Origin: Candidatus Anaerobutyricum avicola
GTDB taxonomy: Bacteria > Bacillota > Clostridia > Lachnospirales > Lachnospiraceae
NCBI GenBank assembly: GCA_019113845.1
Contig: DXGQ01000044.1
Coordinates: 1 to 49,415, forward strand
Direction of reading: 5' to 3'
DNA: 49,415 nt
The notes beneath the pieces were generated by a model. The model made no database searches and was not told the origin of the DNA. It was given only the letters and a program-made list of their open reading frames with translations. The translations under genes were made by a program, and so were the position numbers. Within the stretch, counting starts at the first letter, position 1. Each line of letters begins with the position of its first letter. Positions 44,459 through 49,415 of the stretch are shown here, piece after piece.

Positions 44459-45322
44459 TCATGGTTGAAGGAGTTCTTCCCGGCCTCGTATCATCATGGA
44501 GATCACTTCGTCGATACTGCCATTTTCTATGGCGACGTCCGGATAATTTTCCATATAAAATGTCTTCTGGTTCGTCAGGCAGCTGTAGCCGTAAGTCTCT
44601 TTTTTGACCCGTAAAATGTATTGTTTATCCAGGGCGCCGTATTGTTCTTCGCTCATTTTCAGGAGAGCGTAATCACTTAAGAGAACGTCGGTTTCTTCGT
44701 GAAGGACGATGCGGCCCTCGTGGATCATGTAAATGTCATCGCAAAGACTCTCCAGGTCGCTGGAAATGTGGGAGCTGATGAGGATAGACCGCTCCGGATC
44801 CGCTTCCATGTATTCCCGCAGAAGATCAAGAAGTTCATCTCTCGCTATCACATCAAGGCCGGCGGTGGGCTCGTCGAGGAGCAAAAACCGGGCGTTATGG
44901 GAGATGGCGACAAGCACTTTGAGCTTTGCCCGCATGCCGGTGGAAAACTCCCGGATCTGTTTGCAAAGGGGCAGCCCGGCCTTTTTTACCTGTTCCATAA
45001 AAAATGTTTTGTCAAACTGGCGGTAGAGACTGCCCAGCACCGGGAGGATGTCGTCGATGGTCAGGTAGCCGGAAAAACCGGAATCGGAGAGCACGACGCC
45101 CAGATTCTCCTTATCTGCGGCAGTAAACGTCCGGATATCCTTTCCCAAGAGGGTGATATCGCCGCCGTCTGCGGCGATCAGACCAAGCACCGCCTTAAAA
45201 GTGGTGCTCTTTCCGGCGCCGTTCTGGCCGACCAGGCCGGTGATGCAGCCGGGCATCACCGAGAGCGAGCAGTCCAGTGAAAAATTCGTATAATGTTTTC
45301 TCAAATGTTCGATTTTCAGCAT
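44459..45322 (-). CDS. ABC transporter ATP-binding protein
   Basis: A 287-residue ATPase with Walker A VGQNGAGKSTT, signature EFSTGMRAKLKV (a degenerate LSGGQ, as in YtrB/BcrA types), and Walker B FLLLDEPTAGLD. Start 45322 (MLKIEHLRKHYTNF) has GGAGGATTCC upstream and matches the family. An in-frame ATG at 45442 overlaps the gntR stop (ATGA) and would add 40 residues translated from the 17-nt repeats. That longer form has a weaker RBS, but coupled translation from it cannot be excluded. Confidence 0.9.
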   Translation of the reverse strand: MLKIEHLRKHYTNFSLDCSLSVMPGCITGLVGQNGAGKSTTFKAVLGLIAADGGDITLLGKDIRTFTAADKENLGVVLSDSGFSGYLTIDDILPVLGSLYRQFDKTFFMEQVKKAGLPLCKQIREFSTGMRAKLKVLVAISHNARFLLLDEPTAGLDVIARDELLDLLREYMEADPERSILISSHISSDLESLCDDIYMIHEGRIVLHEETDVLLSDYALLKMSEEQYGALDKQYILRVKKETYGYSCLTNQKTFYMENYPDVAIENGSIDEVISMMIRGREELLQP

Positions 45323-45340
45323 AAGGAATCCTCCTAAATC

Positions 45341-45457
45341 ATTTCGTCCGGAATCATCTGGCTTCCGGAGACATTTCGCTTTCAGAGATATCTTACTTCT
45401 GAAGGCATCCGGCTTCCCGAATCGCCCTGTCTCCGGAATCATTTTTCTTCCAGAATC
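45341..45457. repeat. degenerate 17-nt tandem array between gntR and the ABC ATPase
   Basis: Read on the minus strand, seven units follow each other: GATTCTGGAAGAAAAAT at 45457-45441 (inside the end of gntR), then units starting at 45440, 45423, 45406, 45389 and 45372 (17 nt each) and a 15-nt unit at 45355-45341. The core is GATTCCGGAAGCCAGAT. The period is not a multiple of three, so translation across it changes reading of each unit. Confidence 0.85.
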
Positions 45458-45813
45458 ATCTCAAAGAGAGTACGGATATCTTCATCACTGATTCCGCATC
45501 GTCTGCCTTTTTGTATGGCCATCTCCAAATCGGCTTCCACTTCTTTTTTCTGCTCTTCCAGTAAAAGTTCCGCGTTGGCTGCCGCCACATAGGTACCTTT
45601 GCCGTGTATGGTCACGGTGAATCCTTCCGCTTCCAGATTGTCGTAGGCTTTCTTGACGGTCAGTGCGCTGATCTTTAATTCTTTTGCGAGAGAGCGGACA
45701 GAAGGGAGGTTGTCGTTTTCCTTTAGTTCCCCGTCCCGGATCAACGTTTTGATCTGGTCGACAATCTGTTCATAGATGGGAACCATGGAAGAGTGATTGA
45801 TGATGATTTTCAT
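45439..45813 (-). CDS. GntR-family (YtrA subfamily) transcriptional regulator
   Basis: A 124-residue repressor. The N-terminal winged helix is seen in PIYEQIVDQIKTLIRDGEL, LPSVRSLAKELKISALTVKK and the wing HGKGTYVA; a short C-terminal helical tail follows, as in the YtrA subfamily. Such regulators control the ABC transporter genes behind them. GAGGAGGTC precedes the start. The promoter at 45840-45868 is overlapped by a 15-bp inverted repeat, so autorepression is likely. Confidence 0.93.
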   Translation of the reverse strand: MKIIINHSSMVPIYEQIVDQIKTLIRDGELKENDNLPSVRSLAKELKISALTVKKAYDNLEAEGFTVTIHGKGTYVAAANAELLLEEQKKEVEADLEMAIQKGRRCGISDEDIRTLFEMILEEK

Positions 45814-45835
45814 TGTATTTGACCTCCTCTGTTGT

Positions 45836-45884
45836 AAACAGTATATAACAGTGCGTGACTGTTGTCAAGTGTTATATACTGTTT
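45836..45884 (-). promoter_or_regulatory. promoter and palindromic operator of the gntR-ABC operon
   Basis: On the minus strand TTGACA (45868-45863), 17 nt, TATACT (45845-45840). Perfect 15-bp arms AAACAGTATATAACA (45836-45850) and TGTTATATACTGTTT (45870-45884) lie 19 nt apart, one covering the -10 and the other lying just upstream of the -35. Confidence 0.85.
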
Positions 45885-45925
45885 ATTTTAAAAATGTATG
45901 AGAAAGGCTTGTTTGGAAGAAGAGA

Positions 45926-45954
45926 TGGACAGATCAGGGAATTTTTGATATGAT
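45926..45954 (+). promoter_or_regulatory. SigA promoter of the GH42 gene
   Basis: TGGACA (45926-45931), 17 nt, TATGAT (45949-45954). It lies ~130 nt before ATG 46084 and diverges from the gntR promoter. Confidence 0.65.
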
Positions 45955-46083
45955 GTATCTGTTTGGTCATGTACTGTCCGGCGATATGTCTGACTGCCCG
46001 GATGGCAGAAAGAAGATGGGATGTACAGAGACATGGCCATACATTACATTTACTGAGAAAAAGAAAGCAGAGAGGAGAATACG

Positions 46084-48159
46084 ATGAAGGAACTTCTTTT
46101 TGGCGCTGCCTATTATGATGAATATATGCCGTATGACCGCCTGACGCAGGATGTGGAGATGATGAAGAAGGCGGGAATCAACACCGTGCGGATTGCGGAG
46201 TCCACATGGAGTACCTGCGAGCCGCAGGAAGGCGTCTTTGATTTTTCCCATGTGATAAGGGTCATGGACGCCATGGAAGAGGCGGGTATCCATGTGATCA
46301 TCGGTACGCCGACCTATGCCGTGCCGTCCTGGATGGTAAAGGATTATCCGGATGTGCTGGTGACCACGGCAAAGGGCAGGGCGCTCTACGGTTCCCGACA
46401 GATCATGGATATCACCCATCCGGCCTACCGTTTTTATGCGGAGCGGGTCATCCGGAAGCTGATGGAATGTACGGCGCACCGGAAATGTGTCATCGGATTT
46501 CAGGTAGACAATGAGACGAAGCATTACGGTACGGCGGGAGAAAATGTACAGCAACGCTTCATAAAGTATCTGCGTAAGAAATTTCACGATGATCTGGATG
46601 CCATGAACCGGGAGTTTGGACTGGATTACTGGAGCAACCGGATTGACGCTTGGGAAGATTTCCCGGATGTGCGGGGAACAGTCAACGGAAGTCTGGGTGC
46701 GGAGTTTGAGAAGTTCCAGCGGACACTGGTGGATGATTTCCTTGCCTGGCAGGCGGATATCGTGCGGGAATATAAAAGAGAGGATCAGTTTATCACCCAC
46801 AATTTTGATTTTGAATGGAGGGGACATTCTTTCGGCGTACAGCCGGAGGTGAACCATTACCACGCGGCGAGGGCACTGACCATCGCGGGAGTGGACATTT
46901 ACCATCCTTCCCAGGATGAACTGACCGGCGCGGAGATTGCCTTTGGCGGCGATATGACCCGTTCATTAAAGCAGGACAACTACCTGATGATCGAGACCCA
47001 GGCGCAGGGATGGCCGGGCTGGACGCCGTACAAAGGGCAGCTTCGCCTGCAGGCGTACAGCCATCTGGCTTCCGGCGCGAACAGTGTGATGTACTGGCAC
47101 TGGCATTCCATCCATAATTCCATGGAGACGTACTGGAAGGGACTATTAGGACACGATTTTCAGGAAAATGCCACCTACCGGGAGGCGTGCACGATTGGTC
47201 GGGAGTGGAAGAAGATTGGCAGCCATCTGGTCAATCTCAGGAAGAAAAATCAGGTGGCGATCCTCGTCAGCAACGAGGCGCTCACGGGGTTGAACTGGTT
47301 CGGCATCGAGGCGTCCGCCGCAGGCAATCACGGGATTCGATACAACGATGTGCTGCGCTGGATTTACGATGCGCTCTACGAGATGAACATCGAGTGCGAC
47401 TTCCTTTGGCCGGCATCCACGTCTGCGGACTTTGCCAGATACCGGGCTGTCATCGTCCCGGCACTATACGCCGCGCCTGAGGAACTGCTGCACAGGCTGA
47501 ACCGGTACGTGGAAGAGGGAGGCACGCTTTTTGCCACCTTTAAGACGGCCTTTGCCAATGAAAACCTGAAAGTCAGCCATGAACTGCAGCCGCACATCCT
47601 CCATGAGTGTCTTGGTGTGCATTATCATCAGTTTACATTTCCAAGAGAAGTATATCTGACGGGAAAATTGCCGGACGGACAGGGTGAAAAGACAGACAGA
47701 GAGGTGTCTGGTGACAATGTTCTTAAGAATACGGCTGAGAAACCGGAAGCCCGTGTATTTATGGAACTGTTGATTCCGGACAGCGCCGAGGTGCTTTTGT
47801 CTTACGAGCATGCCAACTGGAAAGAGTATGCGGCTCTGACCCGGAATATATACGGAAAAGGGACGGCATTTTATCTGGGGTGCACGACTGACGCAGATAC
47901 ATTAAAGACGATTTTGGTCTCCGTGCTTTCGGCAGCCGGTGTGAGCCTGCCGGAAGAGCGGTTCCCGGTCATCGTCCGAAAGGGAACCAATGACGAAGGC
48001 AGAACCATCCGGTATTACCTGAACTATTCCGGGCAGACGCAGACTGTTGTTCACCGCTCTGCTGCCGGTATGGAACTGCTTTGCGGGCGCAGTGTGCAGA
48101 CCGGAGAAGAACTCACGCTGGAGCCGTGGGGTTTTTGTATTGTGGAGGAAGACCGGTGA
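46084..48159 (+). CDS. GH42 family beta-galactosidase
   Basis: A 691-residue glycoside hydrolase of family 42, which releases galactose from beta-galactosides (or arabinose from related glycans in some members). TIM barrel from residue 1 (LLFGAAYYDEYMPYDRLTQD), acid/base E144 in FQVDNE, nucleophile E304 in MIETQAQGWPGW. A trimerisation domain (~390-590) and a C-terminal beta domain follow. No signal peptide, so it acts on imported sugars. GAGAGGAGA precedes the start. There is no sugar transporter or regulator next to it; an IS3 element begins just behind it. Confidence 0.95.
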   Translation: MKELLFGAAYYDEYMPYDRLTQDVEMMKKAGINTVRIAESTWSTCEPQEGVFDFSHVIRVMDAMEEAGIHVIIGTPTYAVPSWMVKDYPDVLVTTAKGRALYGSRQIMDITHPAYRFYAERVIRKLMECTAHRKCVIGFQVDNETKHYGTAGENVQQRFIKYLRKKFHDDLDAMNREFGLDYWSNRIDAWEDFPDVRGTVNGSLGAEFEKFQRTLVDDFLAWQADIVREYKREDQFITHNFDFEWRGHSFGVQPEVNHYHAARALTIAGVDIYHPSQDELTGAEIAFGGDMTRSLKQDNYLMIETQAQGWPGWTPYKGQLRLQAYSHLASGANSVMYWHWHSIHNSMETYWKGLLGHDFQENATYREACTIGREWKKIGSHLVNLRKKNQVAILVSNEALTGLNWFGIEASAAGNHGIRYNDVLRWIYDALYEMNIECDFLWPASTSADFARYRAVIVPALYAAPEELLHRLNRYVEEGGTLFATFKTAFANENLKVSHELQPHILHECLGVHYHQFTFPREVYLTGKLPDGQGEKTDREVSGDNVLKNTAEKPEARVFMELLIPDSAEVLLSYEHANWKEYAALTRNIYGKGTAFYLGCTTDADTLKTILVSVLSAAGVSLPEERFPVIVRKGTNDEGRTIRYYLNYSGQTQTVVHRSAAGMELLCGRSVQTGEELTLEPWGFCIVEEDR

Positions 48160-48220
48160 TGTGGGGGTGTGCAGTTTGCAGGGAAAATGGAGTAGTATCA
48201 TTTAAATGCAGTCGTTAAAC

Positions 48221-48256
48221 CCACCAAAAGATGATAAGATATCATCAGAAAGGTGG
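48221..48256 (+). promoter_or_regulatory. IS leader hairpin that covers the orfA RBS
   Basis: CCACC (48221-48225) pairs with GGTGG (48252-48256), and inside them GATGATA (48230-48236) pairs with TATCATC (48240-48246). The outer 3' arm is the Shine-Dalgarno sequence of orfA, so a transcript reading in from outside would fold and hide it. Confidence 0.55.
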
Positions 48257-48263
48257 AAAACGT

Positions 48264-48554
48264 ATGCAATACGACAAAGAATTTAAACTACAAGCACTTC
48301 AACTCTCCGACGAAATCGGCGTTAAAAAGGCAGCTGAACAGCTCGGCGTCAATTACTATACACTTGCTGAATGGCGAAAGATCCGTAATCAACGTGGAAC
48401 GGATACTTTTGTTGGCAGTGGCCATCAGGCTCTCCCTGCTTCCGACAAGGACCGGCGTATCAGGGAGCTGGAAGCCGAGCTGCGGGAAACCAGGCGTGCC
48501 AACGAGATCCTTAAGGAGGCCCTCGGTTTTTTCGCAGCAAGCCGGAAGAAGTAA
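48264..48554 (+). CDS. IS3-family transposase OrfA
   Basis: A 96-residue HTH protein (YDKEFKLQALQLSDEIGVKK, NYYTLAEWRK) followed by a coiled-coil/leucine-zipper segment (RIRELEAELRETRRANEILK) that dimerises with OrfAB. ATG 48264 follows AGGTGG; the longer frame to 48231 runs into the hairpin. It ends at TAA 48552, just after the slippery site where a -1 shift enters orfB. Confidence 0.93.
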   Translation: MQYDKEFKLQALQLSDEIGVKKAAEQLGVNYYTLAEWRKIRNQRGTDTFVGSGHQALPASDKDRRIRELEAELRETRRANEILKEALGFFAASRKK

Positions 48555-49415
48555 GGGCGCATGAACGCTTTTGTTTCATACATATGCACCGTGACAGATG
48601 GCCCGTATCAGTCATGTGCGATATCCTCCGTGTGAGTGAGACCGGATACTACCGGTTTGTAAGAAATCTCGGCAAGCCCGGCAAGGATGCGGTTCTTTCG
48701 GCTGCAATGAAAAGAATTCTGGATGAATCCCCATTTAATGATAACTACGGTGTTGACCGGATGCGTATAGCCCTTGGCGGCCTTGGTATATGTGCGGGAA
48801 GGCGCAGGGTCACACGGATAATGCGTGAAAACGGCTGGCTTCATGAGAGGCGCCGGCGTCCTAAGGGGCTGACCAAAGCCACAACGGAAATCCAGGAAAA
48901 GGAAAATCTGGTCAAGCAGGACTTCCACTCATCTAAGCCGTTCCGGAAGCTTCTTACTGATATTTCCCAGATAGGATGTCTTGATGGCAGGCTATATATC
49001 TCACCAATCATGGACTGTTATAATGGGGAGATCCTTGCCCTCCAGATGCAGAACCACATGCGTGCCGGTCTGTGTATAGATACACTCAAAGCAGCTGTCC
49101 TTCGCTTCCCGTTAAAAGGGGCTGTCCTTCATTCAGATCGAGGCAGCCAGTATACCAGCGAGGCATTCCGGGAGGAACTGGAAGCGATGAATATCAGGCA
49201 GAGCCTCAGCGGGGTGGATCATTGCTATGATAATGCCCGAATGGAAAGCTTTTTTGCCACATTGAAAAAGGAGCTTCTTTATCGGCTTCCAACATATAAG
49301 ATGAAGCGTGATGAAGTGAAGGCGGTCATTTTCCGTTATGTTTTTACTTATTATAATCAGATGAGGATATATACATCAAATCCATCCGGCCTTCCCCCGA
49401 CAGTATATAGAAGAC
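48515..49415 (+). CDS. IS3-family transposase OrfB, DDE integrase (3' end beyond window)
   Basis: The frame -1 to orfA opens after a TAA at 48512 and stays open to the window edge (~300 codons). It begins near PEEVRAHERFCFIHMHRDRW. A HTH_21-like segment (YGVDRMRIAL) precedes the rve integrase core, with catalytic acids in LTDISQIGCLDG (D), LHSDRGSQYTS (D) and DNARMESFFATLKKE (E). It has no start codon with an RBS at its beginning, as expected for a product made only as an OrfAB fusion. The window ends a few codons before its expected C-terminus, so integrity cannot be judged. Confidence 0.93.
48527..48533 (+). promoter_or_regulatory. -1 ribosomal frameshift slippery site
   Basis: T TTT TTC, in phase with orfA (TTT 48528-48530, TTC 48531-48533), 19 nt before the orfA stop and inside the orfA/orfB overlap (48515-48554). 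A classical X XXY YYZ heptamer. Confidence 0.75.

Larger units (their letters stand above)
48208..49415 (+). mobile_element. IS3-family insertion sequence, left part (cut by window edge)
   Basis: It contains orfA and the -1 frame orfB of an IS3-family transposase. The left end is placed near TGCAGTCGTTAAACCC (48208) because IS3 elements usually begin TG, but the matching right inverted repeat is outside the window, so the boundary is provisional. A leader hairpin (48221-48256) covers the orfA RBS. It is inserted in the same direction as the GH42 gene and ~50 nt behind its stop. Confidence 0.8.

Overview
This window reads as a chromosomal segment of an anaerobic, spore-forming Firmicute, most likely a member of the Lachnospiraceae (Clostridia). 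The grounds are an alpha/beta-type SASP gene, the trigger factor-clpP-clpX-lon-engB run, the LL-diaminopimelate aminotransferase (dapL) route, a DUF4364 gene, glnA followed by an ANTAR gene, a BspA-like leucine-rich cell-surface giant, Shine-Dalgarno sites close to AGGAGG, and SigA-like promoters. The family assignment is inference from gene content; no database was searched. No rRNA or tRNA gene and no CRISPR array was seen.

Layout. 0-3 kb: a small orphan protein resembling the tail of Rpn nucleases, a short attenuated leader, an FMN-dependent alpha-hydroxy-acid oxidase homologue with a Cys-rich N-terminus, a HAD phosphatase and a SASP. 3-9.8 kb: protein quality control (tig, clpP, clpX, lon) and the ribosome-assembly GTPase engB. 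9.8-16.5 kb: DUF4364 and a radical SAM gene (minus), rho with a long leader, a membrane zinc-ribbon protein, queH (minus) and a SpoIID-like/peptidoglycan-binding protein. 14.9-17.1 kb also holds two stretches that look like structured RNAs; the second has its own promoter and terminator. 17.2-25.7 kb: carAB, glnA, an ANTAR regulator, dapF and dapL (nitrogen, pyrimidine/arginine and cell-wall precursor supply).

25.9-33.3 kb: a four-gene MacAB-type export operon in the order adaptor 1, ATPase, adaptor 2, permease. Adaptor 2 (1112 aa) is the most unusual protein here: the two halves of an ordinary HlyD/MacA adaptor are separated by about 720 residues holding an acidic low-complexity stretch, four copies of a ~105-residue repeat and an Ig-like segment. 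33.4-41.2 kb: glmM, an 18-nt tandem array grown out of the glmM terminator, and a 2011-aa secreted surface protein. 41.3-43.6 kb: an 88-aa hypothetical protein with a terminator-like leader (minus), a DUF6472-like small protein, and a CcdA-TlpA fusion for thiol-disulfide exchange. 43.7-45.9 kb (minus): a GntR(YtrA-type)-ABC ATPase-ABC permease operon with a clear overlapping palindromic operator, a 17-nt degenerate tandem array between its first two genes and a possible 22-24-aa membrane microprotein at its end. 46-48.2 kb: a GH42 beta-galactosidase. 48.2 kb to the edge: the left part of an IS3-family insertion sequence with a programmed -1 frameshift signal; its right end lies outside the window.

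The strongest candidates for something not yet described are the repeat-filled adaptor and its two-adaptor operon, the promoter/terminator-bounded RNA at 16.8-17.05 kb, and two tandem arrays that appear to have expanded from functional sequence (a terminator arm and the 3' end of gntR).
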